Positions 1 to 12,702 of a DNA stretch of 64,000 bases are shown piece by piece. The DNA comes from Silene conica (taxonomy: Eukaryota; Streptophyta; Magnoliopsida; Caryophyllales; Caryophyllaceae), in assembly GCA_029255685.2 (NCBI GenBank), contig CM055314.2:1382399-1446398 (forward strand), read 5' to 3'. The number at the start of each line of letters is the position of its first letter. Position 1 is the first letter of the stretch. Position numbers and translations under genes: made by a program. The notes beneath the pieces are model-generated. The model made no database searches, was not told the origin of the DNA, and saw only the letters and a program-made list of their open reading frames with translations.

Positions 1-3000
1 ATGGCTCTGAGAATTTTCCGGACAATTCAGGAAGTTCTCATCAGATGATACAACTTCCTTCTGAAACTCTGGAGTCTGCACATCTCTCATGAAGGGTAGC
101 TTGGATTTGGGTGCATTCTTTCTTGCGCTGCATTTAGAAGGCAAGCAAAATAAAAGTCAGCACAAACTGCATCAAGAATTGCATCGATTTTACAATGAAA
201 GATGTGTAGCCACGCTAGTGAGTCAAGTTAATTTATTTGGTCGTTATCCACAAGACCACAACCAAATACTCACACTTCATTCCATTGCAGGTAAAAGTTT
301 ACTACTCCCTCCGTCTCGTTGAGAAGATATCTATTTCTATTTTCGGTAGGTTTTTGTACGCCACCTTCAACGCGAAAGGTGGAGTTGTGTTTTGTGTGCT
401 CCAAAATCACCCATTTTTCAATTTTTTTAGCCTTGATTTTTGTGCCAAAAGCAATAGATAACTTTAGATTGGGACGGAGGGAATATTTTTTTTCGGTGTA
501 AGGGAGCCACAAGGGCAAATTTGATGCTGCCGTGAATTGAACTCACGTCATGAGTATCATCTCTTGCGAGTTGTGACTTTACCACAGGTCGAAGTTTATC
601 AAGGTCAAAAGGGACTATATAAATGGGGTGGATAATATTAGTGAGTCTTGCCTCTATTAAGAATAAACAAAACATATAGGAGCTTATGAAGTAGCTAATA
701 ATATCTTACTCCGAGCACGGCAACGTTGGTGTCGGCGGCGTTAGGTTAGATGAATTATGTACCCTGGTGTTGTCAAAATTGCTACCAACAATTGTGTTTT
801 CTTGCCTCCTATCTACTATTGTTTCTGATACTTCATTAGCTGCATTTCGAACCATAAATCCTCTAAGAACACTATAATCTGCAAATTAGACATTGTATTA
901 GGGTTAGCAATCTTAGCATAAAGAAAATAGCTATGCATAATTGCATTGCGTTCAAGAAGACCTCAACAGCTTGAATCTGCAGATCGACACGTCCTACACA
1001 TTCGGGAGTATATTCTAAGGCAGCAATTGTATAATCTCGAGTGTAAACTAGGTTCAAACAAGCCAAAAGGCACGTCAACTCAGTTCAGTTCAGTTTGTTT
1101 GCAACTTCAGTAGCGCAGTGGTCTCATGATAACATGAATTCGGTTTAATGAAAATCAATTACTCAGCTGTCAGCATGTATAACTTGCGCAAAATGAAAAC
1201 CTTGCATCTTATGTGTGACTACTGTTCAGTAGCTTCTCATTATAAAGAAGTTCAGCTTCCAAAAAGTCCTAGATTTCAGGTGCTGAAAATTTCTTTAAAA
1301 ACCATAAAGTGGAAACGCAGCACACGGTATGGGGAGCCTGTGCAAACTAACCACTCTTCAAGCCCAATGGGCATTTGAGTGAGGGAGCGTAATAGGAATA
1401 TTAATAATAGTTGCGCCTCAACCATCACCTTAAGGTTTTGGTTCAGATGGTTCATCTATCAAGAATTATATTAAGGAAAGAGCCAAATTTTCCGGTATAG
1501 CCAAATGAGATGGAACGGAACTTATCTCCAAGATTCACAGAAATCGCCTAAATAAACTAATTTTCTCCGAGTTAAATATTATATACCCGAGAGGAAAATA
1601 GAACACGACAAATGGTATGAGCTCTGGTATATTTTGCATCTAATTGTATGTTTGTACGAGAGTGCAGAGAAAACCAACTCTCCTGCTTCACCATGTTGAT
1701 AGTTTAGTTATTAAGTGATATTTATCTTATTGAAATTAAAGTCTTCCAACCCCACTATACTAAACATGGCTATGTCACAAGACCCATGCTCAATTTTTTT
1801 TGTTAACACTTTTTTTAATGAATTAAATGTAAACTCATAAAACTATTGTAAAAAAAAAAGAAAAAAGTATATTAAAAAATATTGAGCTATTCGCAAGCTT
1901 TTCGAGCCGAGCTTGGCCTTGCTCGGCTTGACTCGCAAAAGACTCGACCCGAGCTCACACGAACCGAGATTCGACTGAGCCGATCTCGAGTTGCTCGCGA
2001 GCTGTCTCGTCTTATTATCACCCCTAGAAGGGAGGGAGAGGCATACATGTCCCGCAATTTGCGACCTCTAGGAATGGTGTAATGAGTTAACGACTACCCT
2101 GCGTGGAATGCTGTTTTTTTGCCGAACACATTTTTAGTGTTAACATACCTTTTCTTATCCCAAACACATTTTTACATCCTTCACAACGGCAGCCTTCAGA
2201 ACATCCAACATTAGCCTGATAAGAAACATGATGGGTATCAAAATGGTAATTTAGAAGAGTAAAACTAACCATATTTATAAACATCAAGAAAGCTCCGAAA
2301 GATGCAAACCTGATAGCACTCGCAATATTTCTTAAGACACATTGATTTTTTGCAGTTACATCCTATTTTATGTCTCGCTGATGACGGTGTTGACAGGTTT
2401 TGAACTTCCTGCAGATTACCATGATCCTGATATTTTATTCGCTAAATATTCTTGAACTCGACAAATAATACAATAGATGAAAGATACAATACCTTGTTGA
2501 CCGCAGGAGAATCAGTGACTGGTTGTACGACTTTAGGAGCAAATGCAAGGGGGTTCCGGGTTTCAATTTGTTGTCTTGTCTCTAGAACTGTGTCTTCATT
2601 CTCCAGGTGGTTACAACACCCTTGGCAAGCACAAGATTCAGTACAGTACAAACCCGCAGCAAAACAATCACAGTAACTGCAACAATCCCATTAACAAACA
2701 AAAAATGCACATATGAATAAAACTGTACAAGATTATCTAGCATAAATGTAATATACCAAGACCTACAGTTTTAAACATTTGGTCTTCTTGCAATTACAGC
2801 GCTTTGAGGTGTCATCGTCGCTAGACTTCTTCCTGCAGGGAAATAAATGTCAGCAAACAAATATACGATGTAATTGTAGTGACTTTGTATTAAGACAAAG
2901 ATTCGATACTTGCTTTTTCTTCTTTGGGCTCATTTTGCAATGCAGTTCATCAATTTCAGCTGTTGATGGACTAATTTTTCTCTTAGGACAAGTAACAGCA

Positions 3001-6000
3001 GTACGAGCATCTTGCTTCGACAAAACAGGGCTATTAAAATGTTCGATATTCGAAGTTTTAGCTTCCGCAGAAGTAGCTATAGAGCTAGCTTTATTATGGT
3101 GCTTTTCTTCTGAAATAGTTGAAACCTTCCCGACAATGGTAGAATTAGTCTCTCTATCTAATTGGTTGCCTGTAACAGCTGAGTTTTTTCTATCCAATCC
3201 CGCCAGAGAAGATAGTTGGCTACCACTTGAACTATCCAATGACCTGGGATAGACCACACTATTCAAGTGCAAACCTATGCCTAGAGGCTTGGAGATAGGA
3301 ACGTGATTGCTTTCAGTAGGAGGAAGAGCAGAGGAGCCAGTTGCAGTAGTAGGACGCTTTGTCATTTCCCTATTGCCTGGTGTTCCAGTGGATGACAAGT
3401 TGGTTAATTCCTCTACCGTTGTTAAATTATCACTGAAATTCCTGAAGTCAGAATCATCAGCATAATTCTTCTGATTCTCTTCAAAAAGGCATCGTCTAAG
3501 TGTGCCACGTTCAAATTGACTTGCCTACAAAAGGTTTAAGAACAATTAAATTATATAGAGGGGATGAAGAGAGTTCTGTATAATACAAACTGAAAATGTG
3601 TGACAGGTTCAGAGCAATAACATGTAGTCATTCTTTAACCAACTAAGATTTCAGAAACCACCTTGCTCAAAACAAAACAAAAAATTAACAAAAAAAAGAA
3701 CATGCGCAGGTGACGCGCACTAGCACAATAAGAAAAAAAAAAACGCATATATTAACTTTTAAGTGAGGGTTTAGATGGTTTGGGTACTTAAATCTAAATG
3801 TATCATTTAATCAATGAATATTTAAATCAAAAACAAGTAGCATTAATGGATCATCACATAACAATTTGTTGAAACAATGAGTTCTTCATAACCATGAGCT
3901 ACAAATACCAGGCATTATTCAAGGGTCAAGTTTAAGCACTAAGGTGTAATACTTCTCAATTCTCATATTCATTGTATTTAACAGTTCAAGTACCGAGTAC
4001 TCGAGTAGCTATGTAACTCCAACTCAGTAGATTATGTGATACAAAACCTTTTTTTTGGCTCTATCCATGAATAATCAAGTAATGGGTCTTTCACAATTAG
4101 ATCCACCTATACAGTAACGGTTGTTCATTTCGAAGGTTAGCTAGATAGCTGACTCTAATAGTCATTCTTACAAATAAAGGGAGGATTTTTTTTCCTCTTA
4201 ATAAAGGGATTCCCATTAAATAGATAACATTCACACTACCAATGGGAATTTATTTCGCCTTTACACTTAAGCAACAGCATGATACAAATAGAGTTGAACT
4301 GATTCCCGATTCACTTGCGCTTAGGGGAATTCGGTAACTCAGTATGGGTGCTCCACTCTTGACACGTTTACATTGTGACACTCGAACACTTCATTTTAAG
4401 CCAAAACACGAAGGGCTTTTTCTTCAAATAGCAGAGTCCGATATTTGGGCATGCAGCTATGTTGGAGTTGTCTAACCAAGGCTATTGACAAAGGCCAGTA
4501 AGCTAGTACTACATCAGCCACCACATCAGCCATCAGTTATAGAAATACATAGGCCAACAGTTTAGTGGTTCTGCCTCTACTGAGTGTCTATTTCACAGCT
4601 TGTTTACTCCATTTAACTGCTCACTAGTCACTACACAATGAAAAGAAATATGGTCGACAATAAATAACATACCAGACATCCCGAATTATGCATGAGATGA
4701 GACTGTTAAATGACACAGCTAAGATGACAAGGGATTTTAGACCCCCTCGCCGGTCATTTTTCTATGTATTGAAAAAAAAAGGTTAATAAACTAAAATCAA
4801 GCATTAAGTGATCGTATATCACTACCGCAATAAAGAATGGCATTATTATTGTTATTATTATTAATTTTCACTACCTCATTTATAGATTCTCCATTCTGAC
4901 ATGCTTCAGATGCATGTTCAGTCAAGAATCTCGGCAAGCTACCCGAACATTCAGAAGATGGCATCAAGTGCCGTGCTTCATTTTTTACCACCTTAATGCT
5001 TATTCTTGACTTTGCATGTGCACCCTTTTTAACCTGTATCGGAGCTGAACGGTGCAAATCAGCTTTTTCGACCCTACTACTGTCTCTTTTCTGTAAAGAA
5101 ACGCCCCTTGAAGGTAGAGAAGGGTCGTCAGATTGTGGTTTACATGAAGAGCTGGCATCCGGATCGGATAAAAAATCATCAATGCAACCAGGACTGCAGT
5201 GTGCTACTTGTCCTAAATTCTTCACACCACAAGCTCTTTGCACTTCTGAATCGAATAATTTGTTACATTCAGAATTTGCTTTGGCTAAATTTCCAGGATC
5301 CTCATCATTTTTATGACCTTTATTATTCTCGTGAGGAGATTCCAATGATCCAGAAGATTGTAGCTTCCTGGACATATAAACAATCACATTACAATGGAAG
5401 CCAGATTTTTCCATTTCACTAAACAGGAAGTAAATAAGTAAATATATCAGAATGCAGCAAATCTGGATACCTATTCAATAAACTTTGTAATGAATTTACT
5501 CGCGGGGATGTAAATAGAAGAGGAGGTGAAGCAAGCCCAGGTAATCCTTGAGCACCAGGTTCAGCCTTGACAGGCTGTATTGGAGAAAGGTTGCTTATGT
5601 AATTGAAGACAGGAGAGTCCTGGGCAAAACAATAGAACATGCTAAGTAATCTGCTCATAACAGATAATTTCTTAACGAATGAGTAAATGGAAATCAGTTA
5701 ATATGTTCCGCTAATTTTCAGGATGTTCTGTTCTAGACATAAAACCAGTATACCAGTATAATTGCAGTCATTCACAACAAAATGGTACGTAGTGGAAAAC
5801 ATGTGATCATGAAGATGACAGTTAGTATTCAGCAAGGAAGTATCGCAATCTAGCACATCCTTATGGCTTATAGCGAACATAGTGACCTCATTTAATTCAC
5901 AAGTATCATCTAGGCATCCATGATCTTGAGTTTTCTCAACTTTTGGTTCATCGTGTGTCATCCGACTTTTCCATCCCCTCCGGTACTTTCAAGTTTCAAG

Positions 6001-7805
6001 GAATTTAACAATGATAACTCAGGTAAAAAGCAGGAGAAGCTGAATAATTAGTCGGTCACTAGTCAGCTTTGAAGTTAGGCAACAAACAAATGCTTAGTAA
6101 GTACAGTTTCACTAATACCATCCTGTCCGACAAGAAGTGTGGGTCTTCAGATCAAAATCATCGGCAAATACACATAGCTTAAGAAAACAAAGAATCCCTT
6201 TCTTTTCCACAAGAAGGACGTGCTAGCTAGTGTAGAAACTCTACTAGAAGTTACTGCAATACAGATCAGACACAAAGCCGGCCTACTTCCAGTAAACTTA
6301 GCCAAAATGCTTAATTACAGCATACTAGGCTTTAACCTAATGGTCCAATTACACAACTCTGCTTGACCGCGTCAATAATTGAACAAGGATAAAAACTCAT
6401 GCAGCTTTAAGTCAGTGTTCAGCCAATACAGGTCTACAGAAAAAACGACCTGAACTACACTACACACTAAAGTTGCACTGACGAGAATGATGAACTGCCA
6501 ACAATCTTATAGGATAACAACATTACTCAATGCGTAAATGATTTCCCACAAATGTCAATGTAACGAGGGTTGGAATTACGTGACCTTATGAATGTGTTGA
6601 TAACACTAATATGTTGCTTTTAGATGACAAAAAGTCGCAGCAAACGACTGCTACTTTGCATTTCAATAAAAAGAAGAGGGCATCTTGCTTTCCCCCATCA
6701 CAATACAGGTCTACAGAAAAAACCACCTGAACTACACACTAAAGTTGCACTGACGAGAATGATGAACTGCCAACAATCTTATACGATAACAACATTACTC
6801 AATGCCTAAATGATTTCCCACAAATGTCAATGTAACGAGGGTTGGATGTACGTGACATTATGAATGTGTTGATAACACTAATATGTTGCTTTTAGATGAC
6901 AAAATGTCGCAGCAAACGACTGCTCTACTTTGCATTGCAATAAAAAGAAGAGGGCATCTTGCTTTCGCCCATCATAATACAGAACCAAAGATTAGTGTCT
7001 ACAAACTGGATAAATGGGGAAATCCAGCGTTTAGATTTCAAGAAACATCGAGGCATACGGGTTGATGCATTACAATAAAAAAACCCAAAAAACCCCTAAT
7101 ATCAACCCAATTGAATATACATTAGTTGCATGCACAATGAAAACCCCAACATCAATCCAATTCCTCAAAACTACTATCTGAACTTAACCCAACACACTAT
7201 AGCTATAGCCAATTGTTACGAGATACTCGTATCTAGAAAATCGTAATATTATTCTATACGATATATTACGATACCGTATTTCTGAATTGTGAATATGTCG
7301 ATATCTCAACATATCTCGATATCTCGTAACACGAATGTCGATCAACACAATAAAATGGGCAATCCATAAAGTGTAACAAAATGAAAATGTGAGACATGTA
7401 AGTGCAACAAAATGTCATAAATCCAATCAATCCAATTCCTCAAAACTACTATCTAAACTTAACCCAACACATTATAGCTATAGCCAATGTTGATCAACAC
7501 AATAAACTGGGCAATCCATAAAATGCAACAAAATTAAAATGTGAGACATGTAAGTGCAACAAAAATGTCATAAATCCAATCAATCCACCTCAATATGAGA
7601 CTGAAATCATCATCCCTATCTCAATCAATAGATAGATACAAAACCCTAGCTACATATGTAATAGCAAAATAAAAAAGAAAAATGGTAACTGAAAAATTAC
7701 TTGGAAAGATGGGGAATGAGAAGAAGGAGTAATGGTACTGATTAATTTCTTGGAAGAATTGGTAATTGAAAAAGAGGATGATTTAGTAGAAAGAGGGGTA
7801 TCCAT
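1..7805 (-). CDS. TSO1-like CXC (CRC-domain) protein, 3' end beyond the window
   Basis: Plant tesmin/TSO1 family, a nuclear zinc-binding DNA-binding protein; relatives (TSO1, TCX2/SOL2, TCX3/SOL1) act in cell-division and flower or stomatal control. Exons on the minus strand: 7701-7805 (ATG at 7805), 5471-5619, 4875-5418 (or from 5367), about 2914-3524, 2767-2832, 2493-2676, 2310-2426, 2149-2215, 710-878, 1-127. Phases agree throughout and give about 713 codons so far, close to the family's usual length, so only a short tail is missing. Exon 2 has the family motif [17 protein letters not shown]; exon 4 has RRCLFE and [13 protein letters not shown]. The CRC domain has two cysteine repeats, [18 protein letters not shown] (2767-2832 and 2493-2676) and [19 protein letters not shown] (2310-2426), joined by a linker with [10 protein letters not shown]. 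The penultimate exon has [10 protein letters not shown]. Intron 1 is 2.1 kb and repeat-filled. Family is clear; which paralogue is not. Confidence 0.9.
305..483. mobile_element. Stowaway MITE in a TSO1-like intron
   Basis: Ends CTCCCTCCGTC and GGACGGAGGGAA are inverted repeats, flanked by TA on both sides (303-304 and 484-485). The TA target duplication and CTCCCTCCGT start are diagnostic of Stowaway (Tc1/mariner). About 179 bp, in the intron between exons 710-878 and 1-127. Confidence 0.8.
510..625 (-). mobile_element. tRNA-derived SINE fragment
   Basis: On the minus strand, a box A-like CCTGTGGTAAAGTC is followed about 35 bases later by a box B-like GAGTTCAATTCAC. The spacing fits a Pol III split promoter of a tRNA-derived SINE. 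It does not fold as a tRNA gene. Ends not defined. Confidence 0.4.
1880..2010. repeat. GAGC/CTCG-rich degenerate repeat
   Basis: A block dominated by GAGC, GCTCG and CTCGAG words inside the intron between exons 2149-2215 and 710-878. The same word style fills 48690-49180, so it is a dispersed repeat family. A single ORF crosses the block but is an arginine/leucine-rich shadow of the repeat. Confidence 0.5.
6429..6980. repeat. 277-bp tandem duplication in TSO1-like intron 1
   Basis: The word GGTCTACAGAAAAAAC starts at 6431 and recurs at 6708, and the intervening sequence repeats with few changes (same TGTCAATGTAACGAGGGTTGG and GATGACAAAA segments). About 1.9 copies. Small ORFs at 6624 and 6883 are shadows of the repeat. 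Confidence 0.85.
7157..7610. repeat. Second direct duplication in TSO1-like intron 1
   Basis: CCAATTCCTCAAAACTACTA starts at 7157 and again at 7432. Downstream words GGGCAATCCATAAA and TGTGAGACATGTAAGTGCAA also recur. The first copy is interrupted by the 118-bp MITE at 7214-7331; without it the true period is roughly 155 bp. Confidence 0.8.
7214..7331. mobile_element. 118-bp MITE with 12-bp perfect TIRs
   Basis: Begins TGTTACGAGATA and ends TATCTCGTAACA, an exact inverted repeat. The second copy of the surrounding duplication (about 7487) lacks it: there the text runs GCTATAGCCAATGTTGATCA without interruption. AAT lies on both sides (7211-7213 and 7334-7336), a possible 3-bp target duplication. 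Interior rich in CGATA words. Superfamily not certain. Confidence 0.75.
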
Positions 7806-9000
7806 AATAATTTAGAAAAACACAAAAAGGGGGGGAAATGAGAAACCCTAATTGAGAAAAGTGGGTTGAGAAAAGAGTAGAAATACAGATACCCTCAACT
7901 CAAGTGATGGCCTCATCTACATAACTACATTATTATACCTTTGTGAAAATGAAAGAGATGAAATTAAGTAAAACAGTCACAAATAAAATTGATTTCTTTA
8001 CAATCTACAGTCACTGCTCGCTACAGTCGCTACAGTAACTTGATTTCTTTTTTGAATTAATAAAAATGGAGGGAGGAGATATACTTTCTACCATTTCTCT
8101 TCTAAGCTTTTGGGCTTCTGCTCTTTCCTGCCCTGCTCCTACCTTTCTTCTAGCCCAAGCTATTTTCACTTTCTGCTATCAACCTAGATAGCACGGACAC
8201 TTCCCTGTCCGATACCGTAACCGACACTCGGACCTCCGATATTCGTTCAACACATGGCTAAACATGTTAGTTTAATTTAGATGAGGAATAAAATTTTAAA
8301 AAAGATCGATTAGAAGATGAATTTGGGTGAAAAATGCGAATTACTTATAACAAAGGTCATATTGTACTTTTAGTTGTTTAAATTTAGTTTCAAATACATT
8401 ATAAAAATAAAATTATACGTTATTTATAACCATAAAATATATTACCTCCACACACCTATGATCTTCCCATTTCATTAAAATAATACTCACATATAATAGA
8501 GAAATGGGAAGATCATAGTTGTGTGGAGGGAATATATTTTATTATATTCAAATCTCGTGTCCCGTGTCCTATGATCTTCCCATTTCATTAAATCACACAC
8601 ATCATTTTAACTTTGTCTTTGCTTTCTCTTTTGCTTTAAGTTCATTCTTGTACTTGTACTGGTTCTTCTCTTCGTGTATTTTATCTTATTTATCTGTACC
8701 TGAGGTGATTCATTGACGTATGATAAATGGTGAGCAGTAAGATAATTCCGGGCGTAGGTGGGTAAGTGTTGGTGTTGGATTGCTTACTTGCTTGTTTGCT
8801 GGCTTGACGTGGATAGGACGAGTCAACGGAATTGCTATCTTAGTGGTCACTAGTTGTTATTGCGTAGAGTTATTATAATAACTTGTTAATTGTTCTATAA
8901 TGGTCTATTTGATATGTACTCTCTTCGAAAAACGACGTTACTAGGACTATATATGTTACACCTTAGTACACCAAATGTATCACCAAAATGAAGTATGATA
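7806..9000. other. Upstream region of the TSO1-like gene with dispersed repeat
   Basis: The first few hundred bases should hold the TSO1-like promoter and 5' UTR; no firm TATA box was identified. From about 8180 to 8580 lies a copy of a dispersed repeat (GACACTCGGAC-rich start, then AT-rich) whose relative is at 23405-23690. Nothing coding seen. Confidence 0.5.
8443..8532. mobile_element. Stowaway-like MITE nested in a dispersed repeat
   Basis: A hairpin-type element whose arms carry CCTCCACACA and CTATGATCTTCCCATTTC with their complements (arms about 30 bp, loop about 30 bp). TA lies at each junction. The related repeat at about 23620 reads straight through the insertion point, giving an unoccupied site for comparison. 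Confidence 0.7.
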
Positions 9001-9149
9001 TTTAGCATTGATGTCTCCGGCTACAAGTTCGCCTCTCTTTAACTGGGTCACGGAGCATCAAATTTGGATCATTTCTTACTGGCGAATGTGCGTGCGTAAA
9101 CCTGTCCAAAATAAAACTACTTTGAAGTTAAACCATTAATAGTCTGCAG

Positions 9150-10450
9150 CAAAGTAAGAACTAAAAGGTACAATGGCATACAATACCGCCTTCCACCGAT
9201 GCCGTGAACTGTTGGCATATGCATTCAAATCTGTACAAACATCATAGTAGTAGAAATTAGATGAACATAATGAAATATGCTTGCTGATTTCATTCAACAA
9301 ATTTGCGACTGCATCATTGCTTCCGATCCAATTCTCAATTATACTTTCTGAACAAGTACTTCCACATCTTCAGGGGTATTGATCAAACTATCAAGGAAGA
9401 ATATGTAGTCGATAACCACACACCCGGACAAAAGAAACAGAATCCCAAACCCATCTATCCTATCAAAGTAGATGGTCTCTGACTCTTCTCCTGGACATCA
9501 CATCTTGCAAACTCCCCTTTGACGGGGAACTCCAATATGCGTCGAACCCATCTCCCTCCTATATCAGTGAGAATCCGGAAAATAATGATAGTGTTCAAAA
9601 ATTAGGATATTACGATATACTGCCCCAGTAGTATCCTGAATGGTAAACTTGGGGATCTCTAGCATGCCCCGGCTAAATTGAATGTCCAGTAAACTCGAAC
9701 TTTTGCTTGCTATGAATTTGACCCCGGCGCACTTAGCTGGGTGGCACTTAAAGGGAAAAGGGATATCTATTGCCAATGCTATTAGGGTTCGGCCGGATTT
9801 TGGAAGGCAAGCAACAAATCCTTAAAAGTCTACAAAATGCTTGATATTTGGACCCTTTTGCCTAATTTTCTCGCTTGTGATTGTATTTTCAACCTCTTTT
9901 CTGGGAATGAAACCACAACCCATGTACTCCAAGTCAGGTTGATGAAGGAAATATGAGGGTAGGCCATCCCAAATGCAATGTCATAAAGGCCCTCGAGAAC
10001 AAAAAAGGGAGCTGATTTTCTTCCAAGAACAAATCGCGCTTAACTCGAGAAAAGACCTCTACTATACCGTCTATAGAATGTTGCATCAAGCAAGACCATT
10101 TTGATGAAGTCATGACTAGATAGTCTTACTTCCATTTCATAACATGTTCAAATTTCTTGTTCCCGTTCTCTTATAACTCCGATATAAGACTCTAAGCCAA
10201 TAGCATTGTTACCTTGTGTTAGAAACCTTTCAAGGTGCCTTAGTTTTTTTGCTTTTCCATAGCTTGTAGTGATGGATGTTGATGGTAGATCGGACCAATT
10301 GAGACTGTCCAAGGCTGATATGAATTATGATTCTTCTTTAACCTTGCGGACATACTGAGGGACCTTATAAATGCAACGAAGGGGAGACACGACCGGCAAA
10401 GACCCAAGTTCATCTCTCGAAGTTGCAATGTTACTGACAGGATCTTCCAT
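9150..10450 (-). pseudogene. DUF247 (UPF0481) pseudogene
   Basis: Reading the minus strand from ATG at 10450 gives a DUF247-like start ending IYKVPQYVRKVKEES, then a frameshift, then WTVSIGPIYHQHPSLQAMEK. Further conserved blocks follow: LFLEENQLPF (about 10040), AGVKFIASKSSSLLDIQFS (about 9720), LEIPKFTIQDTTGAVYRN (about 9640) and FYYYDVCTDLNAYANSSRH (about 9220). The order matches plant DUF247 proteins. At least three frameshifts break it: an apparent 7-base insertion near 10330, one within QLPFFVLE near 9995, and one near 9340 after VLVQKV. The C-terminal membrane segment is not intact. Dead copy; no transcription signal assessed. Confidence 0.8.
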
Positions 10451-10929
10451 GTATAACTCGTGTGCTAGTAAGCCTCCTACATTGATAGCTATATCAATAT
10501 CAGTAATGAGAGTATGAGACGGTGTAAATTAGTTCGAAAAATAAAAGCAAAAAACCTCAATAACGATTTGTGCTAGTAGATGTTGTTGATAAACGTACTT
10601 CATTGTTTTATCACGAGCATCGCACTTCATGACTTTATAAGACATCTATGTGCCATAAATTAGCATAGAGAACCGAGATATAGAAGAGAAATGTACCAGA
10701 AACAGCCGTCCGAAGAGTTGTAATGATGCAGGGAGATGGGAATGGCTGAAACTTCAAAAAGAAGGCCTCCAGATTTAAAATATTGAGTCACTTTCAATAT
10801 TCAACTAGTAGCTCATTATTGTCAGCTTATTTTTTTACTCTACTTGATCATCAGTCAATGTTAACTCGTTTTTGTACAAGTTAAAGAAGGCTGACCAGCG
10901 TTGACTTGTACAATTGTACATACGGAGTA

Positions 10930-11013
10930 CTCTCTCCATTCAACTTTTATCACCCCATCTTCAATATAAGACTAGTCACATATACCGGAGTGATAAAAGT
11001 TAAATGGAGGAAA
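10930..11013. mobile_element. Stowaway MITE, 84 bp
   Basis: Ends CTCTCTCCATTCAACTTTTA and a near-complement TAAAAGTTAAATGGAGGAAA, with TA at 10928-10929 and 11014-11015. Confidence 0.8.
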
Positions 11014-11089
11014 TATCTGATGTGATTATTAAGGACTACAAAAGGCAGGCAGTTGACAGTCAGTGTTCACTCGTTGGCTTTTCTTACTA

Positions 11090-11222
11090 TACAACAACAA
11101 CATCATCAGAGCCTTAGTCCCAAAATGTTTTGGGGTCGGCTGACATGAATCATCCTTTGGAACCGCCATGGTTGAACTCTCATCTCAACGAGAGAAAAAA
11201 AGAAAGAAAAGGAAAAACGGAA
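11090..11222 (+). repeat. Dispersed repeat with GCCTTAGTCCCAAAAT core, copy 1
   Basis: Starts with a CAA-repeat run, then AGCCTTAGTCCCAAAATG, GGGGTCGGCTGACATGAATC and a purine-rich tail (AAAGAAAAGG). Two more copies in the same orientation lie at 18038-18172 and 58380-58530. The A-rich 3' end suggests a SINE-like or retroposed unit, but no tRNA-type promoter was seen. Confidence 0.65.
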
Positions 11223-12702
11223 GGAAATTGTGTAGATGAATCTAGAGGTATCAAACAACTACTTAAGACATAGAAAATAAAGAAAACTACCCCCATGGCC
11301 CTTGGTATACAAATGAAATGTTTAAAGATGGTCATGAAGATAAACGCATACCGTTACTGCTCAAACGATAACAGAAGCGGTATCCTTGTGACCTTGTCAA
11401 GTAACATGTCAGGCGATGGTCTCGAGAATAAAAATATGTATGGTGTAAAGTGGACTATTAACTGGAAACACACTCTTTGGTAACAAATTAACCAGATCTT
11501 CGAATACATATCATGAGGTAAGATCACAATCAAAGTTAAGAGTACAACTACACTATAAATGCTATTTTCCTACAAAAAGTCTACAAGGCCTACCAGTGCA
11601 CCTTACGGCTGCTGGCAAGATGATCCTTGACAACCCTTAAAATCAGAGGAAAAAAAGTCTCCGGCTGTCGTTTCATCTTAGTCTGCATGTGACTATATAT
11701 GAGAATTATAGCTATATAGTACAGAGTATAAATCATGGGAAGGAATGAACTCACAGATATGGAATGAACTCACACGATGGTCATGATCTAGCTGCATATT
11801 GATGACTATTTGACAAGTCTACTACCCTGATTTACCTTGTCAACACAACAAAGAAATAAGACGCAAATGATCATTAAAGAACATTGACAAAGATAACTGC
11901 AAACAGAAAGAATTGCTTCAATCTGCATATACACGTCCACACTAAGATAGGCGATATCTAGAAAAACCCAACTGCATAGGAAAGACAATTGTTTCATCGC
12001 TTCATCAATGTCACAAAGACTAAGATGCAACAAAGTCGTTAAAATAAGTGAAACATATACAATCAGAAACCAACTGTAAAGCCAGTAAGCATAAGTCCAC
12101 ACAATTAGAAATAATCTAGAAACATAGAAATCCTAGAGGGTGCATAATCGCTCATTATCTCGCTAATCAGTCAAGAAAGCTCAAATCCTCCCTCAGAAAA
12201 TATCATTCTGAATACCCATGTGTGTCATAAAAAATGCAAAATAGCGCCAAGAAGTATTAAAATCATTGCAATATATAAATGACAAGAGAGGAAGACACTG
12301 AATAATATAAAACACGGCAAGAGGGGGAGGTGGATAAACAGAGACGACAATAGCGATACATTAACAGAGGAGAGAGAGTGGGAAAATAAAAAGGGTTTTG
12401 ATAAGGATAATCACATCTACGTTTAAATTACAAAGCCCTCGAGTGTCTGGCCTATCACAGCAATGAATGATCGAAATGACATTTCTAAAAAAAATAACGA
12501 TGAACAATAGTTTTATGTTCTAAACCTTTCTCTTGAATGAGTAACATGATAATAAAGAGGATCATCATATGTGTAAGTTTGGAAAAGTTTATAAACAATT
12601 CAGTTTCTTTGTTCAACATGATGATTCTAAACTCTCAAACCATAGAACAATTAAACAGAAAAAATGTTACTGATAATGGGTGTCTCAGCCTACCAACAAG
12701 TT
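11223..12702. other. Intergenic stretch; nothing coding seen
   Basis: AT-rich DNA with only short unrelated ORFs. The part nearest 12702 is likely 3' UTR of the STIPL1-like gene. Confidence 0.4.

Noticed and set aside
2779..3252. Plus-strand ORF of 157 codons
   Set aside because: Antisense shadow of the TSO1-like exon 2914-3524, which has clear family motifs on the other strand.
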